Numbered from the stretch's first letter, positions 24,808 through 34,424 are shown. The stretch: DNA of 55,970 nt from Streptomyces olivochromogenes (GCF_021538895.1 NZ_JADDRL010000063.1:1-55970), one strand, 5' to 3'. Notes: generated by a model not told the origin, from the sequence alone. Program-made: numbers and translations.

Positions 24808-26104
24808 CGAACTGGCGCTGGACGAGGTCGTGCGGTTCACCTCCGACCTGATCCGGATCGACACGACCAACCTGGGCGACGGGGAGTGCCGGGAGCGGCC
24901 GGCCGCCGAGTACGCGGCCGAACGGCTGGCCGGGGCGGGGCTGGAGCCCCTGATGCTGGAGCGCACCCCGGGGCGGACCAACGTCGTCGCCCGGATCGAG
25001 GGCACCGACCCGTCCGCCGACGCGCTGCTCGTGCACGGTCACCTCGACGTGGTGCCCGCGCGCGCCGAGGACTGGCGTGTGCACCCGTTCTCCGGCGAGA
25101 TCCTGGACGGGGTCGTGTGGGGCCGGGGCGCGGTCGACATGAAGAACATGGACGCGATGATCCTCGCGGTCGTCCGTTCCTGGGCGCGCGAGGGCGTACG
25201 GCCCCGGCGTGACATCGTCGTCGCGTTCACCGCCGACGAGGAGGCCAGCGCGGCGGACGGCTCAGGGTTCCTGGCGGACGAGCACGCCGGGCTCTTCGAG
25301 GGCTGCACGGAGGGCATCAGCGAGTCGGGCGCGTACACCTTCCACGACGGGAGCGGCCGTCAGCTCTATCCCATCGCCGCCGGCGAGCGCGGCACCGGGT
25401 GGCTGAAGCTCACCGCCCGCGGGCGGGCGGGGCACGGTTCCAAGGTCAACCGGGAGAACGCGGTGACCCGGCTGGCCGCCGCCGTCACCCGGATCGGCGA
25501 GCACGCGTGGCCGCTCCGGCCGACCCCGACGGTGCTGGCCGCCCTCACCGAACTCGCCGCCGTGTACGGCGTCGAGGCGGATCCGGCCGACCTGGAGGGA
25601 TTCCTGTCCAAGCTCGGCCCGGCCGCCCAGCTCGTCGAGGCCACGCTCCGCAACAGCGCCAACCCCACGATGCTGGACGCCGGTTACAAGCTCAACGTGA
25701 TCCCCGGGGAGGCGATCGCCTACGTCGACGGGCGCTATCTGCCCGGCGGCGAGGAGGAGTTCCGCGCCACCCTCGACCGGCTGACCGGGCCGGACGTGGA
25801 CTGGGAGTTCGCGCACCGGGAGGTCGCCCTCCAGGCGCCGGTGGACACGCCGACGTACGCCCGGATGCGGGCCGCCGTCGAGGAGTTCGCGCCCGAGGGC
25901 CACGTGGTGCCGTACTGCATGTCGGGCGGCACCGACGCCAAGCAGTTCTCCCGGCTGGGCATCACCGGCTACGGCTTCGCGCCGCTGAAGCTGCCGGAGG
26001 GCTTCGACTACCAGGCCCTCTTCCACGGCGTCGACGAACGCGTCCCGGCCGACGCGCTGCACTTCGGCGTCCACGTCCTCGACCGGTTCCTGCGGACGGC
26101 CTAG
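24800..26104 (+). CDS. M20/M28-type dinuclear zinc peptidase
   Basis: A 434-residue M20 metallopeptidase. HGHLDVVPA (metal ligand His and Asp), WGRGAVDMKN (bridging Asp), TADEEAS (catalytic Glu and ligand Glu) and the inserted dimerisation domain starting KLTARGRAGHG are all in order. The last ligand His is probably in QALFHGVDE. The family hydrolyses dipeptides, acylated amino acids or short peptides. ATG at 24800 (GGAGGAGCAGT upstream) overlaps the M55 gene end, so the two enzymes are made together and probably act in sequence on the same peptides. Confidence 0.92.
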   Translation: MADELALDEVVRFTSDLIRIDTTNLGDGECRERPAAEYAAERLAGAGLEPLMLERTPGRTNVVARIEGTDPSADALLVHGHLDVVPARAEDWRVHPFSGEILDGVVWGRGAVDMKNMDAMILAVVRSWAREGVRPRRDIVVAFTADEEASAADGSGFLADEHAGLFEGCTEGISESGAYTFHDGSGRQLYPIAAGERGTGWLKLTARGRAGHGSKVNRENAVTRLAAAVTRIGEHAWPLRPTPTVLAALTELAAVYGVEADPADLEGFLSKLGPAAQLVEATLRNSANPTMLDAGYKLNVIPGEAIAYVDGRYLPGGEEEFRATLDRLTGPDVDWEFAHREVALQAPVDTPTYARMRAAVEEFAPEGHVVPYCMSGGTDAKQFSRLGITGYGFAPLKLPEGFDYQALFHGVDERVPADALHFGVHVLDRFLRTA

Positions 26105-26208
26105 GGTCCGTCCTCCGGTTCGGTTCGCCCGGTGGCGACGATGACGGATCACCGGCCGTGTGCTGGGCATGATCCGGAAGGACAGTGCCCCGGAAGGTGG
26201 GAGACGAC

Positions 26209-28161
26209 GTGCGGACCCTGGCGTACGGTTCCTGGCCCTCGCCCATCGACGCGACGCTGGCCGCCGCGCACGACGGGCACCCCGAGTGGGTGGGCTTCGT
26301 CGGCGACGAGACGTGGTGGACCGAACCGCGGCCCGAGGAGGGCGGCCGTCGCACGCTCGTGCGGTGCCGCGCGGACGGCACCGAGGAGTCGGTGCTGCCG
26401 GCGCCGTGGAACGTGCGCAGCCGGGTCATCGAGTACGGCGGGCTGCCCTGGGCCGGCACGGTGGTGGACGGCCGAACCCTGGTGGTGTTCACGCACTTCG
26501 CCGACCAGCGGCTGTACTGGTACGAACCCGGAGGCCGGCCGCGCCCGTTGACGCCCGTGTCCGAGGTGGGTGGCGGACTGCGCTGGGCGGAGCCGCTGTT
26601 GGACCTGGAACGCGGTGAAGTGTGGTGCGTACTTGAGGAGTTCACGGGCGAGGGACCCGGGGACGTGCGCCGCGTCCTGGCGGCGGTGCCGCTGGACGGA
26701 TCGGCGGCCACGGACCGGGACGCCGTGCGCGAAATCACCGACGCACGGCACCGGTTCGTGACCGGCCCGCGGATCTCGCCCGACGGGCGCCGGGCCGCCT
26801 GGCTGGCCTGGGACCACCCGCGGATGCCCTGGGACGGCACGGAGCTGGTCCTGGCCGACGTGAGCGCCGACGGCAGGCTGCACGGGGCGCGGACGGTCGC
26901 CGGCGGACCCGAAGAGTCCGTCGCGCAGGTCGACTGGTCGGCCGACGGGCGGCTGCTGTACGCCAGCGACCGCAGCGGCTGGTGGAACCTGTACCGCGAC
27001 GGCCGGCCGCTGTGCCCGCGCGAGGAGGAGTTCGGCGGACCGCTGTGGAAGCTCGGCCACCGCTGGTTCGCCCCGCTGGACAACGGTCTGATCGCCGTCG
27101 TGCACGGCCGCGGGGCCACCGTCCTCGGGATACTGGATCCCGAGACCGGCGAGGTCGTCGACGCGGCGGGCCCCTGGACGGAGTTCGCGCCCACCCTCGC
27201 GGCCCACGGCGAACGGGTCGTCGCCGTCGGCGCCAGCCCGCGAACCGCCCACGAGATCGTCCAGCTCGACACCCGCACCGGCCGGGCCCGGGTGACCGGC
27301 GCCCGGCACACCGACCCGGTCGACCCCGCCCACTACCCGGAACCGCAGATCCGCGTCTTCACGGGCCCCGCCGGACGCGAGGTGCACGCCCGCGTCTACC
27401 CGCCGCACCACCCCGGCTGCGTCGCCCCCGGCGACGAGCTGCCGCCGTACGTCGTGTGGGCGCACGGCGGACCCACCGGCCGGGCGCCCCTGGTGCTGGA
27501 CCTGTCGATCGCCTACTTCACCTCGCGCGGCATCGGGGTCGCCGAGGTCGACTACGGCGGCTCGACCGGGTACGGCCGGGAGTACCGGAACCGGCTGCGC
27601 GAGCAGTGGGGCGTCGTCGACGTCGAGGACTGCGCGGCGGTGGCGCTGGCCCTCGCCGCCGAGGGCACCGCCGACCGCGCCCGGCTCGCGATCCGGGGCG
27701 GCAGCGCGGGCGGCTGGACCACCGCCGCGTCCCTGACCACCACCGACGTCTACGCCTGCGGCACGATCAGCTACCCCGTCCTCGACCTCACGGCCTGGGC
27801 CTCGGGGGAGACCCACGACTTCGAGTCGCGGTACCTGGAGAGCCTGGTCGGACCGCTCGCCGAGGTCCCGGCACGGTACGCGCAGCGGTCGCCCGCCGCG
27901 CACGCCGACCGGATCACCGCGCCCTTCGTACTGCTCCAGGGCCTGGACGACGTCATCTGCCCGCCCGCGCAGTGCGAGCGCTTCCTCGCCCGGGTCAAGG
28001 GCCGGCAGGTGCCGCACGCGTACCTCGCCTTCGAGGGCGAGGGGCACGGGTTCCGGCGGGCCGGCACCCTGGTGCGCGCGCTGGAGGCAGAGCTCTCGCT
28101 GTACGCTCAGGTGTTCGGGCTGACCCCGCCCGGAGTACCGACGCTGGAGCTGGCCCCGTGA
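26209..28161 (+). CDS. S9-family prolyl oligopeptidase-like peptidase
   Basis: A 650-residue cytoplasmic serine peptidase of the dipeptidyl aminopeptidase/acylaminoacyl-peptidase (S9C) type. The first 370 or so residues form a beta-propeller (repeated ISPDGRRAAWL and WSADGRLLYAS blades). The C-terminal alpha/beta-hydrolase has HGGPTG, nucleophile GGSAGG, acid LDDVICPP and GEGHGF. No signal peptide is seen. GTG at 26209 was chosen because GGTGGGAG lies just upstream and the protein then begins RTLAYGSW; GTG at 26185 would add eight residues. It overlaps the S66 gene by 4 bp. Confidence 0.9.
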   Translation: MRTLAYGSWPSPIDATLAAAHDGHPEWVGFVGDETWWTEPRPEEGGRRTLVRCRADGTEESVLPAPWNVRSRVIEYGGLPWAGTVVDGRTLVVFTHFADQRLYWYEPGGRPRPLTPVSEVGGGLRWAEPLLDLERGEVWCVLEEFTGEGPGDVRRVLAAVPLDGSAATDRDAVREITDARHRFVTGPRISPDGRRAAWLAWDHPRMPWDGTELVLADVSADGRLHGARTVAGGPEESVAQVDWSADGRLLYASDRSGWWNLYRDGRPLCPREEEFGGPLWKLGHRWFAPLDNGLIAVVHGRGATVLGILDPETGEVVDAAGPWTEFAPTLAAHGERVVAVGASPRTAHEIVQLDTRTGRARVTGARHTDPVDPAHYPEPQIRVFTGPAGREVHARVYPPHHPGCVAPGDELPPYVVWAHGGPTGRAPLVLDLSIAYFTSRGIGVAEVDYGGSTGYGREYRNRLREQWGVVDVEDCAAVALALAAEGTADRARLAIRGGSAGGWTTAASLTTTDVYACGTISYPVLDLTAWASGETHDFESRYLESLVGPLAEVPARYAQRSPAAHADRITAPFVLLQGLDDVICPPAQCERFLARVKGRQVPHAYLAFEGEGHGFRRAGTLVRALEAELSLYAQVFGLTPPGVPTLELAP

Positions 28162-29084
28162 AACCCCTCGTACGACCGTCCCGGCTGGCCCCCGGCGCCC
28201 GGGTGGCGGTCGTCGCCCCCAGCGGACCCGTCCCCGAGGAGCGGCTGCAGGCCGGACTCGACGTGCTGCGCGGCTGGGACCTCGACCCCGTCGTGGCCCC
28301 GCACGTGCTCGACCGGCACGGCACGTTCGCGTACCTGGCGGGCACCGACGCGGACCGCGCCGCCGACCTGCAGAACGCCTGGTGCGATCCGTCCGTGGAC
28401 GCGGTGCTGTGCGCCCGGGGCGGGTACGGGGCGCAGCGGATCGTGGACCTGCTCGACTGGTCGGCGATGCGGGCGGCCGGGCCGAAGGTGTTCGTCGGCT
28501 TCAGCGACATCACGACGCTGCACGAGGCCTTCGCCACCCGCCTGGGCCTCGCCACGCTGCACGGGCCGATGGCGGCCGGGATCGACTTCATCAAGAACGC
28601 GCGGGCCCAGGAGCACCTGAAGGCCACCCTCCTCGCCCCGGAGACGGTCCGGGTGATCGCCTCCGGCGGCACGGCCCTGGTCCCCGGCCGGGCCCGGGGC
28701 GTCACCCTCGGCGGCTGCCTGGCCCTGCTCGCGTCGGACCTCGGCACCCCGCACGCCCGGCCGTCGGCGCGCGGCGGGCTGCTGTGCCTGGAGGACGTGG
28801 GCGAGGAGACGTACCGCCTGGACCGCTACCTCACCCAGCTCCTGCGCGCGGGCTGGCTGGACGGGGTGCACGGCGTGCTGCTCGGCTCCTGGGAACAGTG
28901 CGACGCGCTGGACCGGGTGCGCGCCCTGCTCGTCGACCGCCTCGGCGCGCTCGGCGGCGTGCCCGTGGTCGAGGAGTTCGGCTTCGGGCACTGTGCGGGC
29001 GCGCTGACCATCCCCTTCGGCGCCGCGGCCGAACTGGACGCGGACGCGGGCACGCTGACCCTCGACGAGCCGGCGCTGCGCTGA
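28158..29084 (+). CDS. S66-family LD-carboxypeptidase (LdcA-like)
   Basis: A 308-residue LD-carboxypeptidase, which removes the terminal D-Ala from L-D linked murein tetrapeptides during cell-wall recycling. The catalytic Ser is in GFSDIT (about residue 115), Glu in LEDVGEETYRLDRYL, and His in FGFGHC. ARGGYG marks the start of the fold. GTG at 28158 overlaps the S9 stop (GTGA), a firm start. Its partners upstream, especially the M55 D-aminopeptidase, suggest joint breakdown of D-amino-acid-containing peptides. Confidence 0.92.
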   Translation: MKPLVRPSRLAPGARVAVVAPSGPVPEERLQAGLDVLRGWDLDPVVAPHVLDRHGTFAYLAGTDADRAADLQNAWCDPSVDAVLCARGGYGAQRIVDLLDWSAMRAAGPKVFVGFSDITTLHEAFATRLGLATLHGPMAAGIDFIKNARAQEHLKATLLAPETVRVIASGGTALVPGRARGVTLGGCLALLASDLGTPHARPSARGGLLCLEDVGEETYRLDRYLTQLLRAGWLDGVHGVLLGSWEQCDALDRVRALLVDRLGALGGVPVVEEFGFGHCAGALTIPFGAAAELDADAGTLTLDEPALR

Positions 29085-29125
29085 CCCGCCCGCCGCGCGG
29101 GGCCGGTGCGGCGTAGGGTGGCCGG

Positions 29126-29671
29126 ATGCCGCACACCACGTCCCGCTACCTCGCCGAAGGCCCCCGTGTGGGCATACGCCACTTCACCTATGCGGACGGC
29201 GCCGAGTTCACCGCTCGCGCCCGGGAGTCCAAGGACCTGCACCACCCGTGGCTCTTCCCGCCGGCCACCGAGGAGGCCTACGCCGCGTACGCGGAGCGGC
29301 TGATCGAGGACCCCGAGCGGGTCGGGTTCCTGGTCTGCGAGAAGGACGACGGGGCCGTCGCCGGATTCATCAACATCAACAACATCGTCCGGGGCGGCTT
29401 CCAGAGCGGGGCCCTCGGCTACGGCGCCTTCGCGCACGCGGCCGGGCGCGGGCTGATGCGCGAGGGCCTCGACCTGGTGATCGGCCACGCCTTCGGGCCG
29501 ATGCGGCTGCACCGGCTGGAGATCAACGCGCAGCCCGGCAACGCCGCCTCTGTCGCCCTCGCCCGCGGCGCGGGCTTCCGGCTGGAGGGCTTCTCGCCGA
29601 ACATGATCTACATCGACGGGGCCTGGCGGGACCACGAGCGGTGGGCGATCACCGCCGAGATGCGGGCTTGA
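29126..29671 (+). CDS. GNAT-family N-acetyltransferase (RimJ/RimL type)
   Basis: A 181-residue acetyltransferase related to RimJ/RimL. It has VGIRHFTYADGAEF at the N-terminus, GFININNIVRGGFQSGALGY in the central sheet, and RLHRLEINAQPGNAAS with ARGAGFRLEG at the C-terminus. The acetyl-CoA loop is the divergent AHAAGRGLMREG. Target may be a protein N-terminus or a small molecule. TAGGGT (29114-29119) ends 6 nt before the ATG, so the mRNA is probably leaderless. The end overlaps the convergent DUF6204 gene by 23 bp. Confidence 0.87.
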   Translation: MPHTTSRYLAEGPRVGIRHFTYADGAEFTARARESKDLHHPWLFPPATEEAYAAYAERLIEDPERVGFLVCEKDDGAVAGFININNIVRGGFQSGALGYGAFAHAAGRGLMREGLDLVIGHAFGPMRLHRLEINAQPGNAASVALARGAGFRLEGFSPNMIYIDGAWRDHERWAITAEMRA

Positions 29672-29996
29672 CGTTGATCTTCATGGTGTCGAGATCGGTG
29701 ACGGTCGACTTCAGACCGGTGAAGCCGTAGCCCAGGCCGCGCAGCGCGGTCTCGGCGCGGTCCTCCGCGATCGCCGCCGCCATCTCCTCGCCGTCGGCCG
29801 CGTCCGACACCACCACGTACCGCATCGAGAAGTGCTTCAGCGGCGACGGCTCGTAGGACAGCGAGCCCTCCTCGGTGAACCGCATGCTCGTCAGCCCGTG
29901 GTCCGCCGCCTCGGCCAGCAGCCGCGCCCGCGCCTCGTCGGTCAGCCCGTCCCAGGTGCCCCGGACGATGACCCGGTAGGTGTGCCGCTCGCTCAT
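29649..29996 (-). CDS. DUF6204-family protein
   Basis: A 115-residue protein with the pattern of the Streptomyces DUF6204 family (MSERHTYRVIVRGTWDGLT at the start, FTEEGSLSYEP in the middle, GYGFTGLKSTVTDLD near the end). Its function is unknown. The alternating beta/alpha pattern suggests a small ferredoxin-like fold. It is transcribed convergently with the GNAT gene and overlaps it by 23 bp. GGAACGG lies 4 nt before the ATG. Confidence 0.75.
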   Translation of the reverse strand: MSERHTYRVIVRGTWDGLTDEARARLLAEAADHGLTSMRFTEEGSLSYEPSPLKHFSMRYVVVSDAADGEEMAAAIAEDRAETALRGLGYGFTGLKSTVTDLDTMKINVKPASRR

Positions 29997-30197
29997 GCGC
30001 CGTTCCGTTCTTCACTCTTCACGCGATCCGATGGACGATCGACTCTACGGCCGGGTGTTTCGGCCGCACACCGAATTACGCCCCGCACCACCGCATCGCG
30101 CCCCGCCCCACCGGCCGCCAGGGCCCCGCCCGCACGGCGGCCTTTGCGCAATCCTGACCGGCAGCTCCCCTGGCCGGTTCGCCGGGCGGCGGGTTCC

Positions 30198-32159
30198 ATG
30201 GTGATCGTGACGACGATCCGACGTGAGGTACTGACGCTGCCCGCAGCGGAGTTGGGCACGGACAACCCCCTGCCCGCGCTGCGGCCGCTCGACGAGGTCC
30301 ACCGCATCGAGGACCGGGACCGGGAGGACCTGCCGCGCGACATGGCCCGGCAGCTCTCCTACGCCCCGCTGCGCAGCCTGCTGCCGGTCCGCGTGCGGGA
30401 CGGCTACGGCAGGACCCGCGCGGCCCGCCCCGTCGACGCGCTGGTGATCGAGAACGACCGGCTGCGCGCCACCGTCCTGCCCGGCCTCGGCGGCCGGATC
30501 GCCTCCCTCGTCCACCTGCCGACCGGCCGCGAACTCCTGTACCGCAACCCGGTGTTCCAGCCCGCGAACTTCGCCCTGAACGGCGCCTGGTACTCCGGCG
30601 GCGTCGAATGGAACATCGGCGCCACCGGCCACACCACCCTCTCCTGCGCCCCGCTGCACGCCGCCCGCGTCCCGGCCCCCGACGGCGGCGAGATGCTGCG
30701 CCTGTGGGAGTGGGAACGGCTGCGCGACCTGCCCTTCCAGATCGACCTGTGGCTGCCGGAGGGATCCGACTTCCTGTACGTCGGCGTCCGCGTCCGCAAT
30801 CCGCACGAGCGGCCGGTGCCCGCCTACTGGTGGTCCAACGTCGCCGTGCCCGAGGACCGCCGGGTCCTCGCCCCGGCCGACGAGGCGTGGCACTTCGGCT
30901 ACGAGCGCAGGCTGCGCCGGGTGCCGGTCCCCTCGGACGACGGCATCGACCGCACGCACCCGCTCAACAGCCCGTACGCCGCCGACTACTTCTACGAGGT
31001 GCCCGACGGACGGCGTCGCTGGATCGCCGCGCTCGACGCGGACGGGCACGGGCTGGTGCAGACCTCCACCGACGTGCTGCGCGGCCGCAAGCTGTTCGTG
31101 TGGGGCGCAGGGCCGGGCGGCCGGCGCTGGCAGGAGTGGCTCACCGAGCCCGGAACCGGTGGCTACTGCGAGATCCAGGCCGGGCTCGCCCGCACCCAGC
31201 TGGAGCATGTGCGGCTGGAGGCGGAGAGCGAGGTGTCCTGGCTGGAGGCGTACGGACCGCTCGACACGCCCTCGGCGGGGGAGTGGGCCGAGGTCGTCGG
31301 CGCGGCCGAGGAACGGCTGGCGGCGGTCCTGCCGCGGGCCGCCGTCGAGGCCGCCCACGCGGCCTGGAAGCCGTACGCCGACACCGAACCCGGCCAGACG
31401 CTGGCCACCGGCTCCGGCTGGGGCGCCCTCGAAGTGCTGCGCGGCGGCTGGAAACTGCCCGGCACCCCCTTCGACGAGGCCACGCTCGGCGACGCCCAGG
31501 AGCCCTGGCGGGAGTTGCTGCGCTCCGGGTCGCTGCCCGAACCGCGCCGGGTGCGGCCGCCCGGGGAGACGCTGGTCGCCCCGCACTGGCGGGACATGCT
31601 GGAGACCGCGCCCGCCACCCCGCTCACCGAGTACCACCTCGGCGTGGCCCAGTGGCACGCCGGTGACCGTGCCCAGGCCGTGCGCAGCTGGGAGCGGGCC
31701 CTCGCCCTCGCCCCCTCGCTGTGGCCCCTGCTGCGCTGCCTGGCCGTCGCCGACCAGGCGTCCGGCCACCACGAGCGGGCCGCCGACCGGTACACGGAGG
31801 CCTTCGACGACCTGTGCCACGAGCGACGCGACGACGGCGAGCTGTGGACGGCCGCCACCGCCGCCCTGGGCCGCGAGGCGCTGGAGGCGCTGCTCAGGGT
31901 CCGGCGTGCGGCGGACGCGCGGTCCGTGTGGGAGCGGCTCCTGCCCGCGGTCCGGCCGCGGGGCCGGTTCCGGCTCCTGGAGGCCGAGTTGCTGCTCGCG
32001 GAGGGCCGGCCCGAGGCGGCCCGAGCCGTCTTCGACGACGGCTTCGAGGTGGCCGACCTGCGCGAGGGCGCGGAGACGGTCGGACGGCTGTGGGCCCGCC
32101 TGAGCGACGCGCCGCTGCCCGACCGCTACGACTTCCGCATGCGGCCGGAAGCGCCCTGA
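30198..32159 (+). CDS. DUF5107 domain protein with tetratricopeptide-like C-terminus
   Basis: A 653-residue protein. The first 300 or so residues match DUF5107, a beta-sandwich related to galactose mutarotase-like domains (GLGGRIASLVHLPTGRELLYRNP, NGAWYSGGVEWNIG, YWWSNVAVPE). The C-terminal 200 residues contain tetratricopeptide-like helices (AQWHAGDRAQAVRSWERAL, AARAVFDDGFEVADL). The family is thought to bind or act on carbohydrates but has no assigned reaction. No signal peptide is present. ATG at 30198 lacks a strong ribosome site; GTG three bases later would also fit. Confidence 0.8.
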   Translation: MVIVTTIRREVLTLPAAELGTDNPLPALRPLDEVHRIEDRDREDLPRDMARQLSYAPLRSLLPVRVRDGYGRTRAARPVDALVIENDRLRATVLPGLGGRIASLVHLPTGRELLYRNPVFQPANFALNGAWYSGGVEWNIGATGHTTLSCAPLHAARVPAPDGGEMLRLWEWERLRDLPFQIDLWLPEGSDFLYVGVRVRNPHERPVPAYWWSNVAVPEDRRVLAPADEAWHFGYERRLRRVPVPSDDGIDRTHPLNSPYAADYFYEVPDGRRRWIAALDADGHGLVQTSTDVLRGRKLFVWGAGPGGRRWQEWLTEPGTGGYCEIQAGLARTQLEHVRLEAESEVSWLEAYGPLDTPSAGEWAEVVGAAEERLAAVLPRAAVEAAHAAWKPYADTEPGQTLATGSGWGALEVLRGGWKLPGTPFDEATLGDAQEPWRELLRSGSLPEPRRVRPPGETLVAPHWRDMLETAPATPLTEYHLGVAQWHAGDRAQAVRSWERALALAPSLWPLLRCLAVADQASGHHERAADRYTEAFDDLCHERRDDGELWTAATAALGREALEALLRVRRAADARSVWERLLPAVRPRGRFRLLEAELLLAEGRPEAARAVFDDGFEVADLREGAETVGRLWARLSDAPLPDRYDFRMRPEAP

Positions 32160-32278
32160 GACGTAGGGGAGTTGGTACCGCTCCGGGCGAACCGAACACC
32201 CGTCCCGGCACGTCGCCGACAGCACCCGGGACATCCGGGACCGGCGGGAACATCCGGGGCCGACGGGGAGGGACCGTC

Positions 32279-33511
32279 ATGGGCGAACCGACGCAGAACT
32301 GCCCGCAGTGCGGGGCGCCCCAGCCCGTCGACGAGGGCTACCCGGCGTGGTGCGCCGCCTGCGACTGGAACGTGGCGCCCGAACTGTTCGTCTACGGCGT
32401 CGGCGGCACCGCGACCCTGCGCCGCGAACTCGCCGGCCGGGGTGCTGCCGCCGTGTTCGAGGAACTGGCCCGCGACGGGACGGCGGGACGACGCCCACGG
32501 CTGACAGCGGCTCATGTCGCCTCGTACGCACTGGCGTTGCTCGTGCACGGCTCCTCGCTGGTGCTGCTCGCCCTCGGCGCCTGGCTGATCGCGCGCGGCT
32601 GGCCGAACCCCCTCGCGGTCGTCGCCGGCGCCGTGCCGGTCCTGCTCTTTTCGGTACTGCGGCCCCGGATCCCCCGGCTCACCACGGCCCTGCCCCGGCT
32701 GCACCGCGCGGACGCGCCCCGGCTCTTCCGGCTCGTCGACGCGGTCGCCGGGGAACTGGGCACGCGGGGTGTCGACGTGGTGGTCGTCGATCCCTGGTGC
32801 AACGCCGCCGTCACCTCCTACGGCGTGCGCCGCCGCGTCCTGCGCCTGGGGCTCGGGCTGTGGTACGTGCTCACCCCGCAGCAGCGGGTCGCGCTCCTCG
32901 GGCACGAACTCGGTCACTTCGCGAACGGCGACACACGGCACGGCCTCACGGTGGGCACCGCGCTGCACACCCTGCAGGTGTGGGAGTACCTGCTGCGCCC
33001 CGAGCGCGCACGCCACCGCCCGGTCCGGGCCCTGCTCACCGTCCCGCACCACGCGGCCCGGTCGGCGCTGCGCCTCCTCGACCGCCTCGCGGTGCACGGC
33101 TTCCCGCGCCGCGAGTACCTCGCCGACGACCTGGCCGCGCGCGTCGCCTCCACCGAGGCGGCGCTCGGACTCACCGAGACGCTGCTGCACGCGGGGCGCG
33201 TGGAGGACGAGCTGCGGCGGCTGGCGCGGGAGGGCGGGGCGCCGCACGACGAGCGGCTGTGGTCGCTGCTGGCCGACAAGGTGGCCGCCGTCCCCGCGCG
33301 CGAACGCGAACGGCTGCGCCGGGTCAGCGAGTTGACCTGGACGCAGGTCGACGACACCCATCCGCCCACGCATCTGCGCCTGGCCCTGCTCGACCGGCGC
33401 GGCCCCGGCGCGCCGGGCGTCGTCTGCGACGCCCCGACCGCCCGGGCCGTCGAGCGCGAGCTGTGGCCGGCGGCACGGAGCCTGGCGCGCGCGGTCGCGC
33501 GGGGCGCCTGA
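32279..33511 (+). CDS. M48-family membrane zinc metallopeptidase with N-terminal zinc ribbon
   Basis: A 410-residue membrane protease-like protein. An N-terminal zinc ribbon has Cys pairs at 8/11 and 25/28 (CPQC, CAAC). Two hydrophobic segments (about 80-105 and 110-128) precede the M48 domain, whose catalytic motif is HELGH at 209-213. A likely third ligand Glu is in REYLADDLAARVAS. The family includes HtpX, which degrades misfolded membrane proteins. The zinc ribbon and the order of parts are particular to a Streptomyces subgroup. ATG at 32279 follows GGGGAGGG. It lies 119 bp after the DUF5107 gene on the same strand. Confidence 0.88.
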   Translation: MGEPTQNCPQCGAPQPVDEGYPAWCAACDWNVAPELFVYGVGGTATLRRELAGRGAAAVFEELARDGTAGRRPRLTAAHVASYALALLVHGSSLVLLALGAWLIARGWPNPLAVVAGAVPVLLFSVLRPRIPRLTTALPRLHRADAPRLFRLVDAVAGELGTRGVDVVVVDPWCNAAVTSYGVRRRVLRLGLGLWYVLTPQQRVALLGHELGHFANGDTRHGLTVGTALHTLQVWEYLLRPERARHRPVRALLTVPHHAARSALRLLDRLAVHGFPRREYLADDLAARVASTEAALGLTETLLHAGRVEDELRRLAREGGAPHDERLWSLLADKVAAVPARERERLRRVSELTWTQVDDTHPPTHLRLALLDRRGPGAPGVVCDAPTARAVERELWPAARSLARAVARGA

Positions 33512-33522
33512 TCGCGCCCCCG

Positions 33523-33870
33523 TCAGCCCCGCTGGTCCACGTACTCGAAGACCGCCCCGTCCGGATGCATCGCCAGCAGATTGCGGCCCACCGGCGTGGG
33601 AACCGGCCCCGCGAGAATGTGCGCGCCGAGCTCGGTGAGCGTGCGGTGCGCCTCCTCGACGTCCTGCACGGCGATCGTCGCGGCCACCTTGCGCAGCACC
33701 TCCAGCTCCGCCTCCGGACCGCTCATCAGCAGGAACGAACCGACCGCGGCGACCTGCACACCACCACGGTCGAACCGGAGGGCTCTGCCGCCCGCGAGGC
33801 GTTCGTAGAAGGGGATCGCGGCTTCGAGGTCGTCGACGCAGATGCGCAGCGAGGCGCCCAGAATCTCCAT
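33523..33870 (-). CDS. VOC (glyoxalase/bleomycin resistance)-family protein
   Basis: A 115-residue single VOC module: ILGASLRICVDDLEAAIPFYE at the start, a central FLLMSG strand, ATIAVQDVEEAHRTL at the second half and GRNLLAMHPDGAVFEYVDQ at the end. His/Glu near the C-terminus could bind metal, but the full ligand set is not clear. ATG at 33870 is preceded by TAGGCT with 7 nt between (minus strand, 33878-33883), consistent with a leaderless mRNA. It ends 11 bp from the convergent M48 gene. Confidence 0.82.
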   Translation of the reverse strand: MEILGASLRICVDDLEAAIPFYERLAGGRALRFDRGGVQVAAVGSFLLMSGPEAELEVLRKVAATIAVQDVEEAHRTLTELGAHILAGPVPTPVGRNLLAMHPDGAVFEYVDQRG

Positions 33871-33968
33871 GCGGACGAGCCTAGACCGTTGCCGCGCGCG
33901 GGCCACGGGTCGGAGCGCCACCGGAACGCCCCGCGTTATGCATAGCTATGTGCGGGTACGCGGTGGGC

Positions 33969-34403
33969 ATGAAGCCCTTGGATCATCTTGAACATCTGGA
34001 CAAGGAGCTGGTCGACGAGCTGGCCCAGGTGGCACGGGAGACCGTGCGCGACGAGCTGCGTGAGCAGACCCGCAAGCAACGCCGTACGGCCATGCTGTAC
34101 GGCGCGTCCGGCGCCGTCGCCCTGTACGCGGGTGGGGCCCTCGCGCTCGCCCTGGGGCTGGCCCTGGCGACCGGCCTCCCCGGCTGGGCGGCGGCGCTGA
34201 TCACGGCGGCCATCCTCGGCGTCGTGGCCTACGCGCTGCGCAGCGCGGCCCGCCCGAAGCACGCGCACGCCCCGGCCCACGTCATCGGCGGCACCCCGCC
34301 TGCCGGACCGCCCGGCGGACTGGGCACGCCGTACCCGCCCATGCCGACGATGGCCCCGCGCCAGGACGGCATCGACCCCGAGTCCCCGCACCACCGGGCC
34401 TGA
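33969..34403 (+). CDS. Phage-holin-like (actinobacterial holin-X/DUF1469) membrane protein
   Basis: A 144-residue protein. A charged amphipathic N-terminal helix (LDKELVDELAQVARETVRDEL) is followed by two hydrophobic helices (about 42-62 and 66-88) and a Pro/Gly/His-rich tail. The layout matches the actinobacterial holin-like family often found with stress or gas vesicle genes; its role is unknown. ATG at 33969 (MKPLDHLEHL) was chosen. ATG at 33948 would add seven residues. A stem-loop at 34425-34445 follows the gene. Confidence 0.7.
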   Translation: MKPLDHLEHLDKELVDELAQVARETVRDELREQTRKQRRTAMLYGASGAVALYAGGALALALGLALATGLPGWAAALITAAILGVVAYALRSAARPKHAHAPAHVIGGTPPAGPPGGLGTPYPPMPTMAPRQDGIDPESPHHRA

Positions 34404-34424
34404 GGAGGACCCTTTCCGGCACGG

